Below, piece by piece: positions 9,743 to 21,485 of a stretch of DNA of 64,000 nt. Origin of the DNA: Capra hircus (taxonomy: Eukaryota > Chordata > Mammalia > Artiodactyla > Bovidae); NCBI RefSeq assembly GCF_001704415.2, contig NC_030836.1, positions 25,952,001-26,016,000 of the forward strand. Reading direction: 5' to 3'. Below the pieces are notes generated by a model. It was not told the DNA's origin, ran no database searches, and saw only the letters and a program-made list of their open reading frames with translations. The stretch's first letter is position 1, and the number at the start of each line of letters is the position of its first letter. The translations under genes and the position numbers were made by a program.

Positions 9743-10978
9743 TCATTTTGTAAAGTGATATCAAAGTGCACAAAGGAGGAGTGCAGTTTACCTGCTCCCA
9801 TGGCGATGAAGCGAGACAGGCCTCACATGCACACAGTGTCCTCTGCTACAGAGTGGCTGAACCTGGACTGCTTTCTGGGCTTGTGGCTGGACACCAGAGT
9901 AACTCCACGTCTGAATGTTCTGCTGACCCTGATGCTGAAGTCTGTGACTAACAGGCTGACATTTGGTTTCTCTGTTTGGTCAGGCTGAGTGATGTTCCCA
10001 TTGGAGCTTAGTCTCACCTAATCTCTGGTTTGGGTCATAGATCCCATTGAGTCTGTTGCTCTTTTTCCACCCATTCCTAGGCCAAGTTTTTCACCTCACA
10101 GAGCTTAATAATGTGACCCCTGGCTACTGTGAACCTGGGACACATTCACTTGTTGTCAGCTCAGACCCGAACTGAATCCCTCCTCAGCAGAAAATGGGGT
10201 CTTGGGGTCCATCCATTATCACAAGGAAATTGAGGGTGCTTTAAAAGCTATATTGCCAGCCCATCCTTTGCCTTACTACCCTGGTTCTCTCAGATGACTT
10301 TAATGTGACCACATACCAGGTTGGTTTGTGGACAGCCTGTGGGACCAGCTCGTTCAATGCCCTATACGTGAGCAGGAAGAGGGCTTCTGCCCTCGGCATT
10401 CCCTTTAGTCTGTTCTCAGAGGCAATGCAGTGATGGAATACGGAGACACCCCTCTGCCCCTCTGCCCCCGCTACCTATGTATTCTTTTGTTTCCTTTCAG
10501 TATTTTGCTCTTTCTCTTTCTGACCAGGACCTTCATAGGTGAAACTCTATGTTCTGGTAAGTAATCAGGCCTAGACCCCAGTGTGTCAAAGAGACATTAA
10601 AGAAAAACAGAAAATCCTTTTCACTCTGCCAAACTCAAGTTTCATGACTATTATCTTGATAAAAAATCAAAAGAATCAAAACTAATAGGTATCTTCTTTG
10701 TTTCTGTGTTTTCTCTGTGTATCTATCTGTGAGTCTTGTTGGGAAGCCTTTGGATTAGAAAGATTAATGAAACCATGATTTAAGGAGGGAATCTAAATGC
10801 TTCAGCTTATTGTTCATAGACTATTTTCCCTTTGTACTACTGACGGGTTCTTCTTTTTGTAAGTAGAATGGCAGAAGTTCTGGAAGAGTACAGAGATAAT
10901 ATGGGAAGCAGATGACTTACTCAGTGTCAGCATGTTTATCGGCATATGCTAAGAGTTCAGGTAGAATTTACTTGCATT
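9743..10978. other. Unassigned intergenic stretch, relatively GC-rich
   Basis: I recognise no repeat or gene. The block at about 9760-10560 is richer in G and C than its surroundings. It contains three overlapping short frames (60-97 codons) with no resemblance to any family I know. From 10560 on the DNA is AT-rich. Confidence 0.4.
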
Positions 10979-11189
10979 GGCTTCCCTGGTAGTGCCAGTG
11001 GTAAGGAACCTGCCTGCAAATACAGGAGACATGAATGACCTGGGTTTGATCCCTGGGTTAGGCAGATCCCCTGTAGGAGGGCATGGCACCCCACTCTAAT
11101 ATTCTTCCCTGGCCAGAGGAGATTGGCAGGCTACAGTCCATAGGGATGCAAAGAGTCAAACATGACTGAAGTGATTTAGCACACAATGA
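10979..11189 (+). mobile_element. Bov-tA SINE
   Basis: Forward Bov-tA starting GGCTTCCCTGGTAGTGCC and ending GTCAAACATGACTGAAGTG. ACTTGCA flanks both ends (near 10970 and 11192), consistent with a short target-site duplication. Confidence 0.85.
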
Positions 11190-12009
11190 CTTGCACTTAA
11201 ATTTAGGAGGCTGAGAAAACTAAAGAGATTTTAATAATAAAAATAGTGTTTTGAAGATACTTGACAGATGTGGTATGTCTATCATTTCTTTCTTTTAGGA
11301 GGGGAGTGTTGGGGGATGTATTTTCTAGGGTTAGCTGAAATAATTAGTATAGCACAACTGGTAAAGCAATAAGCAACATGTTGACACCCTCCTCTTACTG
11401 TTCCTACAAAAATCCTTAATAACCCTTGTTCCCATAATAGATTATTATGGCTGAAGTTACCCAAAGGGTAGTGACAGTTTTGGAACTTAGAACAGTGAGT
11501 TGTTCTTGAAACAGACTAAATGTCTATGCCATTCAGCGTATGCAACTTAAGAGCCTGCCATGTCCAGAGTGCCTGCTGGTTTACAGATGAGTTGCCTGAG
11601 ACAAGGAGAATATTTCTGGCCTTTCCTGTAATATGCAGGAGTCTTCCCACAATGTCTACTTACACATATTTATACATAGTGTCAGGCACTACATCAATTT
11701 GTCTCTCATCTATTTCTTTCTATTTATCTATCATGTATTTTTGTCTATCAATATTATCACCAAAATATGATGCTAACAATGATACTTGTAATCATAATGT
11801 GTTAGTAAAAGTGTGTTTTGAATAGACCTAGATGTAATTGAGGTTCTTTCAGAGTCATACAGAGTCATAGATTGCTAGAGCTGAAAAGCTATGAAAAATT
11901 ATCTAATTTATGGTTCCAGAGATGGGCTTAAGTGCTCCATAAACAATCTGAAATTATATACTAGGTTTTATGTCTATATAAATTATTTGGAGTGAAGAAG
12001 GTATATAGA
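11190..12009. other. Intergenic DNA, nothing recognised
   Basis: AT-rich DNA with several short open frames on both strands (about 60 and 101 codons). None has a family resemblance or a plausible start context, and I recognise no repeat. Confidence 0.4.
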
Positions 12010-13445
12010 GTTATTTATTTAAAAAATTTTTATTTTTACTTTATTTTACTTTACAATACTGTATTGGTTTTGCCATACATTGACATGAATCCACCACAGG
12101 TGTACATGCCTTCCCAAACATGAACCCCCCTCTCACCTCCCTCCCCATAACATCTCTCTGGGTCATCCCTGTGCACCAGCCCCAAGCATCCTGTACCCTG
12201 CATTGGACATAGAGTGGCGATTCATTTCTTGCATGATAGTATACATGTTTCAATGCCATTCTCCCAAATCATCCCACCCTCTCCCTCTCCCTCATAGTCC
12301 AAATGTCCGCTCTACACATCTGTGTCTCTTTTGCTGTCTCGCATACAGGGTCATCATTGCCATCTTTCTAAATTCCATATATATGTGTTAGTATACTGTA
12401 TTGGTGTTTTTCTTTCTGGCTTACTTCACTCTGTATAATCGGCTCCAGTTTCATCCACCTCATTAGAACTGATTCAAATGGATTCTTTTTCATGGCTGAG
12501 TAATACTCCATTGTGTATATGTACCACAGCTTCCTTTATCATTCATCTGCTGATGGACATCTAGGTTGTTTCCATGTCCTAGCTATTATAAACAGTGCTG
12601 TGATGAACATGGGGGTACATGTGTCTCTTTCAATTCTGGTTTCCTCGGTGTGTATGCCCAGCAGTGGAATTGCTGGCTCATAAAGCAGTTCTATTTGCAA
12701 TTTTTTAAGGAATCTCCACACTGTTCTCCACAGTGGCTGTACTAGTTTGCATTCCCACCAATAGTGTAGGAGGGTTCCCTTTTCTCCACACCCTCTCCAG
12801 CATTTATTGCTTGTAGACTTTTGGATCGCAGCCATTCTGATTGGTGTGAAGTGGTACCTCATTGTGGTTTTGATTTGCATGTCTCTGATAATGAGTGATG
12901 TTGAGCATCTTTTCATGTGTTTGTTAGCCATCCATATGTCTTCTTCAGAGAAATGTCTATTTAGTTCTTTGGCCCATTTTTTGATTGGGTCATTTATTTT
13001 TCTGGAATTGAGCTGCATAAGTTGCTTGTATATTTTTGAGATTAGTTGTTTGTCAGTTGCTTCATTTGCTATGATTTTCTCCCATTCAGAAGGCTGTCTT
13101 TTCACCTTGCTTATAGTTTCCTTTGTTGTGCAGAAGCTTTTTATTTTAATTAGATCCCATTTGTTTATTTTTGCTTTTATTTCCAGAATTCTGGGGGGTG
13201 GATCATAGAGGATCCTGCTGTGATTTATGTCGGAGAGTGTTTTGCCTATGTTCTCCTCTAGGAGTTTTATAGTTTCTGGTCTTACATTTAGATCTTTAAT
13301 CCATTTTGAGTTTATTTTTGTGTATGGTGTTAGAAAGTGATCTAGTTTCATTCTTTTACAAGTGGTTGACCAGTTTTCCCAGCACTGCTTGTTAAAGAGA
13401 TTGTCTTTACTCCATTGTATATTCTTGCCTCCTTTGTCAAAGATA
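12010..13445 (-). mobile_element. Bovine L1, 5'-truncated, antisense
   Basis: Minus-strand L1 copy holding about the last 1.4 kb: the ORF2 C-terminal region and the 3' UTR, ending in a T-rich run near 12020-12050 (its polyA). TATATAGA occurs at 12002-12009 and 13444-13451 and may be a weak 8-bp target-site duplication. The repeat ends near 13445, where the match to the larger copy at 31700 stops. Confidence 0.85.
12539..13445 (-). pseudogene. L1 ORF2 C-terminal fragment
   Basis: About 300 codons of the ORF2 protein downstream of the RT core remain open, from GGKNIQWSKDN to the cysteine-rich segment (CWRGCGEKGTLLHYWWEC). Comparison with the copy at 32290-32757 shows the frame ends where a Trp codon (TGG) has become TGA at 12539-12541. 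It has no endonuclease or RT domain. Confidence 0.8.
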
Positions 13446-13494
13446 TATAGATTTAAAAAGAGATTCTCAAACAGATGCATGATTCCTCCAAATA

Positions 13495-13620
13495 GTAAAA
13501 ACCATCTGATTCACTTATTTTATTTTACACATGAGGAAAATAAGGAAAATGAGAAAATCATTTGTCAAGTGCACTGGGCAAGTAAGTTGGAACAACAGGA
13601 ACACTGATCTGCCTTCTGGT
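13495..13620 (-). repeat. MIR SINE relic
   Basis: Antisense MIR-like text: 'ttattttacacatgaggaaaataagg' and 'gtgcactgggcaagtaag'. Confidence 0.5.
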
Positions 13621-13689
13621 TCTATACTTTCCCCCCTTCCCCCTGCAAATGGCACTTCTTAAAAATAGTAAGAATAGAGCTGCATTGAT

Positions 13690-14110
13690 TGGCTCCTACT
13701 TATCTTTCCATTCTCAGGTCTTCCTTCTCTTTGCCCCAGGTCTATCATGTTGTATATTTTTCATTTTCCTGAATATGCTTGGAGCACCTCTGGGACTCTG
13801 TACCTGCAGAAGTGTTATATGGACCACCCAACACCCCTCTTAACCTGGCATACTTCTCTGTGATCTAAGGTGAGATAACACCTCAGGAAGTGTTCACTGT
13901 CCCTTTCCGTCTGTGTTAAGTGCCCTTCTCTTCTTCTTTTTCCCATAGAACCCTTGGCTTTCACATTGTAATGCTTATAACCGCTGTGGTTTCTTTTTAC
14001 TACCCTGGTTCTACTATACACTGCAAGATCTGTGGGCAGGAAGTGTATTTATCAACTCTCTTCTAAATTACATGTGTACTGTTCATTTCTCTCAACCTCC
14101 ATTGTCAAGT
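13690..14110 (+). repeat. L2-like relic
   Basis: Diverged text follows the order of an L2 3' region ('ataacacctcaggaagtgttcactgtcc', then 'cttataaccgctgtggtttc', then 'gatctgtgggcaggaagtg'). The family call is tentative. Confidence 0.4.
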
Positions 14111-14202
14111 CTAAAGTCTTAACTAGCCCATCTGTTGTTGTTACCTAGTTAATTCTTGAAAATCCATGTTTGCCTCCCTCTAATCAATGGTTCCCACAAT
14201 GC

Positions 14203-15155
14203 AGAATGCTGGAGAGGGTGTGGAGAAAAGGGAACACTCTTACACTGTTGGTGGGAATGCAAACTAGTACAGCCACTATGGAGAACAGTGTGGAGATTCT
14301 TTAACAAACTGGAAATAGAACTGCCTTATGACCCAGCAATCCCACTGCTGGGCATACACACTGAGGAAACCAGAATTGAAAGAGATATGTGTACCCCAAT
14401 GTTCATTGTAGCACTGTTTATAATAGCTAGGACATGGAAGCAACCTAGATGTCCATCAGCAGATGAATGGATAAGGGAGCTATGGTACATATACACAATG
14501 GAGTATTACTCGGCCATGAAAAAGAATCCATTTGAATCAGTCCTAATGAGGTGGATGAAACTGGAGCCGATTATACAGAGTGAAGTAAGCCAGAAAGAAA
14601 AACACCAATACAGTATACTAATGCATATATATGGAATTTAGAAAGATGGTAATGATAACCCTGTATGATGCTACTGCTGCTAAGTCACTACAGTCATGTC
14701 CGACTCTGTGCGACACCATAGACGGCAGCCCACCAGGCTCCTCTGTCCCTGGGATTCTCCAGGCAAGAACACTGGAGTGGGTGGCCATTTCCTTCTCCAA
14801 TGCAGGAAAATGAAAAGTGAAAGTGAAGTCTATGTGAGACAGCAAAAGAGACACAGGTGTATAGAATAGTCTTTTGGACTCTGTGGGAGAGGGTGAGGGT
14901 GGGATGATTTGGGAGAATGGCATTGAAACATGTATAATATCATATATGAAACGAATTGCCAGTCCAAGTTCAATGCATTATACTGGATGCTTGGGGCTGG
15001 TGCACTGAGATGACCCAGAGGGATGGTATGGGGAGGGAGGAGGGAAAGGGGTTCAGGATGGGGAACACGGGCATACCTGTGGTGGATTCATGCTGATGTG
15101 TGGCAAAACCAATACAATATTATAAAGTAATTAACCTCCAATTAAAATAAATAAA
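14203..15155 (+). mobile_element. Bovine L1, 5'-truncated, carrying a nested SINE
   Basis: Forward L1 beginning at AATGCTGGAGAGGGTGTGG, so only the ORF2 tail and 3' UTR remain. The ORF2 tail is open as about 145 codons from roughly 14200 to 14641, ending at HIYGI plus stop as in the other copies. A Bov-A2-type SINE splits the 3' UTR at 14668-14830. Confidence 0.85.
14668..14830 (-). mobile_element. Bov-A2-type SINE nested in L1
   Basis: Reverse-oriented: 'CTGCTGCTAAGTCAC' head, 'GGCAAGAACACTGGAGTGGG' core, and an 'AAAAGTGAAAGTGAAGTC' linker. The host L1 reads CCCTGTATG before it and TATGTGAGAC after it, so TATG (14664-14667 and 14831-14834) is duplicated at the insertion point. Confidence 0.85.
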
Positions 15156-15157
15156 TT

Positions 15158-15310
15158 TATATTAAAAAATGATGTGAGCAGTCCCTTGTGTGGGGAGGGA
15201 AGTGGGAGGGGGGTTCATGTTTAGGAACGCATGTAAGAATTAAAGATTTTAAAATTTAAAAAATAAAAAAAATTAATAAAAAAAATGTAAAGCAAAAAAA
15301 AATAAAAATA
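15158..15310 (+). mobile_element. L1 3' tail remnant
   Basis: A second, shorter L1 tail: 'GTGGGAGGGGGGTTCATG' then A-rich sequence to about 15300, directly after the tail at 15155. It has an internal deletion relative to the 33000 copy. Confidence 0.65.
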
Positions 15311-15469
15311 TAAGGTTTGTAAAAATAAGGACATTAAAATTTTTCTTGATAAATAAAAACAAACAAACAAACAAAAAAAACAACTCTTCAAAGACTTTAC
15401 ATGCCCTTTAAAAAGAAAGAAAGAAAGATGCCTATAAATTGTATTGATAAGATCTTGTCTGCACTGATC

Positions 15470-16080
15470 TCAACCCACCTCCCCAGTTCCGCTTCTTTAC
15501 AGTATTTGTTTCTCTCAGCCACTTCTTTCTTTGCAAATACTGCTCACTTTCTCTGAATGCTCCTCCGTTAATTTTTCCTGGTTAACCCCTTCTCAATCTC
15601 AGGCCTCAGTTTAAAGATCACTTCCTCAGAAATGTGCTGTTCCTTGATCTTTAATCCAAATTATTTGTCCTTATTACTCTTTTACAAAACTCAGCCTTTT
15701 TCTCAAAAACATTCCTCACAACTTACAACTACATGTTGACTTATGCATTTAAGATTTTTTTTTGGTCAACCAACCCGATGATACTATAAATTCCATCAAA
15801 GTGAAGCTATGTCTTCCTTGTTTTCTACAGTATCCCCCAAGGCTTAGTGCAGAGCCTAGATCAGGGAGCAGCAGCAGAGGTGGCTCTGGTGCAGCAGTGA
15901 GGAGTCGTTTAGTCTCGGGTTTGTGCACAGCCTGACCCTAGACTTGCCCAGTCATGTGGGCAAGTGTCTCTTTAAAATGTGTGCCATAGACATCTCCCTT
16001 GGCTCACCCTAGTCCTATCCCTACCTAGTTCAGTGCCTAAAACATATTATTTAATAGTATTTCTTAAATAAATGGTTATC
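15470..16080 (+). repeat. L2-like relic
   Basis: Order and wording match a diverged L2 3' end: 'gatcacttcctcagaaatgtgctgttcc', 'ctataaattccatcaaagtgaagc', 'ccccaaggcttagtgcagagcc'. The middle (15860-16000) has other, unassigned sequence. GGTCAACCAACCC near 15755 recalls a mariner end but is too short to call. Confidence 0.5.
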
Positions 16081-16137
16081 CCCATATTTGGAGTCTATTA
16101 GGTAGACTTTGACTTGGGAATTAAAAATAGCTAAATA

Positions 16138-16472
16138 TTTCTTGAGAGTCCCCAGGACAGCAAAGAGATCAAACCAGTCAATCAAAAGGAAGTCAGCCCT
16201 GAATATTCAGTGGAAGTACTGATGCTGAAGCAGAAGCTCCATTCCTTTGGCCACCTGATAAGAGCCGACTCACTGGAAAAGACCCTGACAATGGGAAAGA
16301 TTGAAAGCAGGAGGAAAAGAAGATGGCAGGGGATGAGATAGTTGGATGGCATCACTGACTTGATGGACATGAGTTTGAGCAAGCTCTGGCATATGGCGAA
16401 GGACAGGGAAGCCTGGTGTGCTGCAGTCCACGGGGTCGGAAAGAGTCAGACATGACTGAGTGACTGAACAAC
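16138..16472 (+). mobile_element. BovB 3' fragment
   Basis: Forward BovB end: 'GAGAGTCCCCAGGACAGC' through 'GAGTCAGACATGACTGAGTG'. It corresponds to the C-terminal end of the RT frame and the 3' terminus of the element. It codes for nothing complete. Confidence 0.85.
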
Positions 16473-17089
16473 AACAATAAATAGTTTTTCGGTCGCAGCA
16501 TTTTTCTTATGTGAGATTGTTTCAGGAGCTACTAGTCACATAAAGAGTATAACACAGGAGAATCAAACAGCTAATAAATGTTTGTTACCACAGCTAGAAT
16601 TTGGTTTTCTGATACGGGGATCCTGGGTAATCTTATTTGTCATATCCAGTCTAGATGCAAGGGCTCAGAGGGTCTTTACTGCCCTCTAAGCTGCAAATCT
16701 GAATCTCCATATTTTAGCGTTTCCGTTTGGCTTTATGACTTACGATCTTGAAGCAGTAACAGGTGTGCTTAAGCACACACATGTGAGGAAAAGAGGAGCA
16801 GCCTCCGTGAATGGAGGCTACATGTTTAAGCACCTCAAAAGAAACATGTCATCACCAGAAGTTTGAAACTTGGCCAAATGGATCAGCTTTCTTTGTGTGA
16901 AGGTGGAGGCATAAGGAAGATTCAAGGGAGGAAAGCGAAGGCTGATCTCCACATTGCATATTTATGAAGAACTATTTCATTATCTGAGAAACGTACAAGG
17001 TATTGCCTGTGTGACCTGAAGTTCATATATTTGCCCACTCTAGTAGGAATATCTCCTTTTACACGTGACCCTCATGGTGTCTCGCAGCC

Positions 17090-18017
17090 ATGGGTCAGTT
17101 CCACCTGAGGCCATCTCTCAGGGCTCACCTCACCTTCTCATTGCAGAGACTGAAGATGAACAGTTTCAGGAGGGGCATGATGATATAGTTCAGGATCAAG
17201 GCCCCTTTGTTGAACAGCATGGACTGAATCTCTGGCAGATGGATGTCAAGAAAAATGGAACTGCTGTAAGAGATGATCACCACTGTAAGGTGTGAAGCAC
17301 AAATGAAGAACACTTTCTTTCACTCAGCAGTTGTGGGGACCCTGAGAACAGTGGAAAGGATGCAGGTATAGGAAACTGAGGTCAGTGCCAGCGAGTCCAG
17401 TAACACTGACGTGGATAGCACGAAAGCCAGCAGCTCCAGTAGGCAAGGGTCTCCACAAGAGAGCCTCAGGAAGGGCCAACTGTCACAAGAGAAGTGAACA
17501 ATACCACTGGGGCCACAGAGCGGTAGGCTGATCATGAGGATGGAGCGGCAGAGGACACAGAGAAACCCAGCTAGCCAGGAAGCCAGCTCAAGTTGGGGAC
17601 AGACATGACCACCCATCAGGGTCTCATAGCAGAACGGGTCTACAGATTGCCAGGAAATGATCCAGAGACACGACAGCTGAGATGAAGAAGTTGGTGGTGC
17701 CTAGGAGGAAGTAGGTTAGGACTGGATGATGCAGCTGGCGAATGAGATGGAGTGGTCCCCTGGGAGGATGACAAGCATCTTGGGAACCACAACAGACATG
17801 AGCAGCAGCTCCGGAAAGGACAGGTTCCATAGGAAGAAGGACGCCTGTGTGTGCAGGCATTGGTCCATCCAGCTGAATCCAGTGATGAGTAGGTTGCCTG
17901 TGGTAGTTACAGTGCAGACCACCAGCGGCCTTAGGAAAACAGGAACTGCAGAATATTGCTTCTGGGGATCCCCAGGGGGACAAACCTTATTACCTGAATC
18001 CAGTTTTTAGGGCTCAT
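17090..18017 (-). pseudogene. OR6T1: Olfactory receptor pseudogene, OR6T1-like
   Basis: All seven helices of an OR6T1-type receptor can be followed on the minus strand, but the frame is broken at least five times. The ATG at 18017-18015 is intact (MSPKNWIQV). A 1-bp deletion near 17938 shifts frame before TM1. A second 1-bp deletion near 17719 falls after SCIIQS in TM3. A 1-bp insertion near 17630, in the loop after SLDHFLAICRP, restores the first shifted frame. An Arg codon has become TGA at 17320-17322, just before TM6 (ICASHLTVV). Another in-frame TGA stands at 17122-17124 after the TM7 region. MAYDRY is replaced by SLDHF. Residues such as LASWLAGF and LRLSCGD match human OR6T1 as remembered, so I regard this as its ortholog. 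It lies between the OR4D5-like and OR8B-like genes. Confidence 0.88.
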
Positions 18018-18211
18018 TTCCAGTCATCCACAGGGTAAATGGAACAGAAATTCATAACTGGTCCACAGCTATCAATCCTTCAATCAATCAATGACATAAT
18101 ATCTCATGCTTAGCAATTTCTTACATTCTGACAGTAAATCTGTATTCTGCCTGTGGGTTACTTACAAAAAGAGAAACAGATTGTGATAGCAATCAGAATA
18201 CCAGTAATAAC

Positions 18212-18395
18212 ACAGATGATATTGAGCACTAATTACTTATCAGGAAATTTACAGCCAGTATCTCCTCTCTCATCTGCCCTTAAAGACAGGTAGTGCTGTG
18301 CTTATCTTGCAGATAAGGAAAGGATGACTGATGTTTAAGAAACTCTTTCATGATCACTCAGAGTCAGAGGCACGATTTCATGCCAAGTCTCTGGC
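18212..18395 (-). repeat. MIR SINE relic
   Basis: Antisense MIR-like order: 'attgagcactaattacttatcagg', 'cttatcttgcagataagg', 'gatcactcagagtcagaggc'. Confidence 0.55.
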
Positions 18396-18698
18396 TCCAG
18401 TACACATACTACTGGACCTATTTCACTGAGGCCGGGGACTACAAGAGTACTGTGGATTCAGGGGAATCAAGAAGAGTAGAGGGGTTAGAGAACACCTTAC
18501 AGAATAAATGCACCTCGAAGAAAATCTTATTGGTATTAAGAACTCTTCTTTTAGTGTTTGAAGTCCTTCTGTGTCCTGGCTTAATATAAAAATAATAGAG
18601 TAAGAGTTTGGGTTTTCAGTGTCTTTACAGATTTTATTTTTCTTAATCAGCCAGAGAGCCACATTGGATTGGACTGTTCAGAGCCCCTATCCTATCAT

Positions 18699-18702
<4 letters not shown>

Positions 18703-18732
<30 letters not shown>
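18703..18732. repeat. (T)30 homopolymer
   Basis: Thirty consecutive T bases. They probably represent the polyA of a minus-strand retro-insertion whose body I cannot assign. Length is prone to sequencing error. Confidence 0.9.
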
Positions 18733-18735
<3 letters not shown>

Positions 18736-18828
18736 TGAGACTTCCCTCTTTAGGTTAGAGATAATCCCTCTTCCTAACCTAAACAGGGAAGTCTTGGTTA
18801 AAAAAAAAATCAGCAACAACAACAAAAA

Positions 18829-19035
18829 CAGTTGGCTCAGTGTTAAAGAATCCGTCTGTCAGTGTAGGAGATCTGAGAGATGTGGGTTCAATCCCTGGGT
18901 CAGGAAGATCCCCCAGAGAAGGAAATGGCAACCCAATCCAGTATTCTTGCCTGGAGAATTCCATGGACAGGGGAGGCTGGTGGGCTACAGCCCACGGGGT
19001 TGCAAAGAGTCGGACGTGACTGACTGACTGAGCAT
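18829..19035 (+). mobile_element. Bov-tA SINE
   Basis: Forward: 'GGCTCAGTGTTAAAGAATCCG' through 'GAGTCGGACGTGACTGACTG'. Confidence 0.88.
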
Positions 19036-19486
19036 GCACTTGTGTATGCTTCAATAAAGCTGAAAAAACAAGTGTACATTTTTTAGCCCAAGGACCAGGA
19101 AGGGCGCAGCCAAGTAAGAGAAAATTTTAGTACAATAACCGCCATACCATAGACCAACCCCAGGGAAAACCTGAGGCTCCCCCTCCATGACAGCAAAGTT
19201 CAAATAAGAATCCATAGACTCCCTCCCTCACAGGATGTAATGATTGCCCCAATACTTTCTCTGGTGGTAGAATCAGAGAATGCTATGTAGAGTCAGGGCT
19301 TTGATTCTTGCTGGGTGACAAGAGTTTCCTACATGGTGTGAGCGGAGGACACTGAGGGAGCCTAATCTTCCATCAATACCCATCAGTAATGAGGGAGTCC
19401 TTGTCCTCCATGAGGTCACATCAGAGGAGGACTTAAGGGGAATCAAGCCTGTTATCACTGTCCGCTTGCAATGACTGACATCCTAT

Positions 19487-19690
19487 TGCCTGTTGGCTCA
19501 GATGGTAAAGCATTTGCCTGTAATTCAGGAGACCCAGGTTCAACCCCTGGGTAGGGGAGATACCCTGAATAAAGGAATTAAAGCCCCCACTCCAGCATTC
19601 TTGCCTGGATAATCCCATGGACAGTGGAGCCTGGCAGGCTACAGTCCATGGGGTTGCAAAGAGTTGGACACTGAGTGACTAATCCACACA
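19487..19690 (+). mobile_element. Bov-tA SINE
   Basis: Forward: 'CCTGTTGGCTCAGATGGTAA' through 'GAGTTGGACACTGAGTGAC'. Confidence 0.88.
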
Positions 19691-20221
19691 CCCTTGCCTG
19701 TCAGATGAGACCATGAGGGGAAGCAAAGCAAAATAACAACCCTCACTCAACAGTGAGTGGACTTGTTCCTCCAGGCACAGCAATAGCAAAGAAAAGTAGC
19801 TAAGCAAAAGGTTTAAATAAAATCTAAAGTCTCATAATATAATTTGCAAAGTGCCCAGGTTTCAGAAAAAAATGTTTTTTACATGAAGAATAAAGAAGAT
19901 CTCAAATTCAGTGCAAAAAGGACAAGAAATACATGTTACATGACAGATGTGTTAGAATTATTTGACAAAGATTTCAAAGCAGCCATTGTAGAAATTCTTC
20001 ACTGAGCAATTACAAGCATGTGAAACAAATTTTTTTTAAAAGAAAACCTCAGCCAAAAAATAGAAGATACAATGTTATACTGTGTATGCTTCTATTAATT
20101 AATATAACATAAATCTTGAAATGATAAATTTGTAGAAATGGAGAACCTGGTTGGTCATGATTGTGAAAGGTTTAGAGAAGAATAGGATAGGAAGAAAGTG
20201 GGTGTGGCTTTCAAAGGAAAA

Positions 20222-20372
20222 GTGGGTGTGATGGTTGGATGGCATCATTGACTCAATGGGCATGAGTTTGAGTAAACTTCGGGATTTGGTGATGGACAGG
20301 GAGGGCTGGTGTGCTGCAGTCCATGGGGTTGCAAAGAGTCAGACACAAATGAGCAACTGATGAGAGAAAAAG
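20222..20372 (+). mobile_element. BovB 3' terminal fragment
   Basis: 'GTGATGGTTGGATGGCATC' through 'GAGTCAGACACAAATGAGC' is the last 150 bp or so of BovB, forward. Confidence 0.85.
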
Positions 20373-20465
20373 TGGATGTTGAAGGGAACATGAAGAAGCC
20401 CTGTGGCAATGGTAGAAACAGTCAGTATTCTGACTGAATCAATGTCAATGACATAGTTGTGATAT

Positions 20466-21471
20466 TTAAAAAAAAATTAGTAGCAGTCATCTGTATAAAA
20501 TTAGTATCTGATAACTTGCTTTATTTTGCTTAAAAATTATAATATAACCTCAGTTATACATTTAATTTTGAAAATGTATTAGTTAATATTTCTGGGTGAT
20601 TGTAGCTTGTTAGCTTAGTGTCACATAATCCTGCCAATTAAAAAATCCATTTAGTTAAAATACATCTTTATGTTTTATGCATCTTTATGGTATAGCATAA
20701 ATTTTTTATTACCACTGACTTTGACAAGTTAGAACATATTGGGGTTGAGATACTTAAAAAGGAGTCAAGAATAAATAAAACTGAATGTATAATTTTTATG
20801 AATATTTCCACTATTTTCAGTTTTTCTTCTGCTTGTAGTAACACTATAGTTTATCCAAACATCTAGGCTACTATTTTTGGGAATTTTTTTTGTCTTCTAG
20901 CATCTTTGCGAGAAGTCCTGATGCATCTTTCCTTGGAATATATCTCAGTGAGAGGGTGACCATGTGAGAGTTACACCTGAATTACGCTAACCTGATGGTT
21001 ATGGAGAGAGAAGAAAGGAAGGGAATGAGAATTCTGCTGTGTAAGGATAAGCTCAGAATTGCTCTATATTAATTTCATGTTTGCTTATATTTACAGTGGC
21101 AAAGATGAAAGAATGATTTTTCAACTCTAGTTTAGAACCCTGGCATACAATTCTTCTTGCAGTGTGAATTGATATACTATAAAATTAGAGGAAGTATTTC
21201 TGTCTATTGTATTGCCTAAATATGATTTTTAAACTTTTCATAGAAAACACATTTTAATAAAGTTCCAAGTTCTTTATCATTGCTGAGGTCAAGGAATGCC
21301 TACCTTGTGGGACAGAGTTCAACTTTGGCTTGAGGAATTTTTGGTACTGTAGTAATTGTGAAGGGTCTAAGAAAAATGATTGGGATTCATTTTAGTGATG
21401 ATCGGGTTTAAGAGATTATCCTAAGTATAATACTCACAATTTGGGGAATTTCTCAAATATTCTACCCTCTG
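20466..21471. other. AT-rich intergenic DNA, nothing recognised
   Basis: There is no supported gene and no repeat that I can name. The sequence is rich in poly-A/T tracts and lacks long open frames. Confidence 0.4.
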
Positions 21472-21485
21472 TTCTTTTTCTCTTT

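Larger units (their letters stand above)
19060..20465 (+). mobile_element. Old L1 remnant with two younger insertions
   Basis: A diverged L1 5'/ORF1-like region is recognisable at 19930-20020 ('gttagaattatttgacaaagatttcaaagcagcc'). The flanking text is consistent with the same old element. It is interrupted by a Bov-tA at 19487-19690 and a BovB end at 20222-20372. The outer limits are uncertain. Confidence 0.45.

Noticed and set aside
9390..9988. Overlapping frames of 97-122 codons
   Set aside because: The first is the body of an antisense CHR-type SINE. The second only borrows its end and shows no protein family features.
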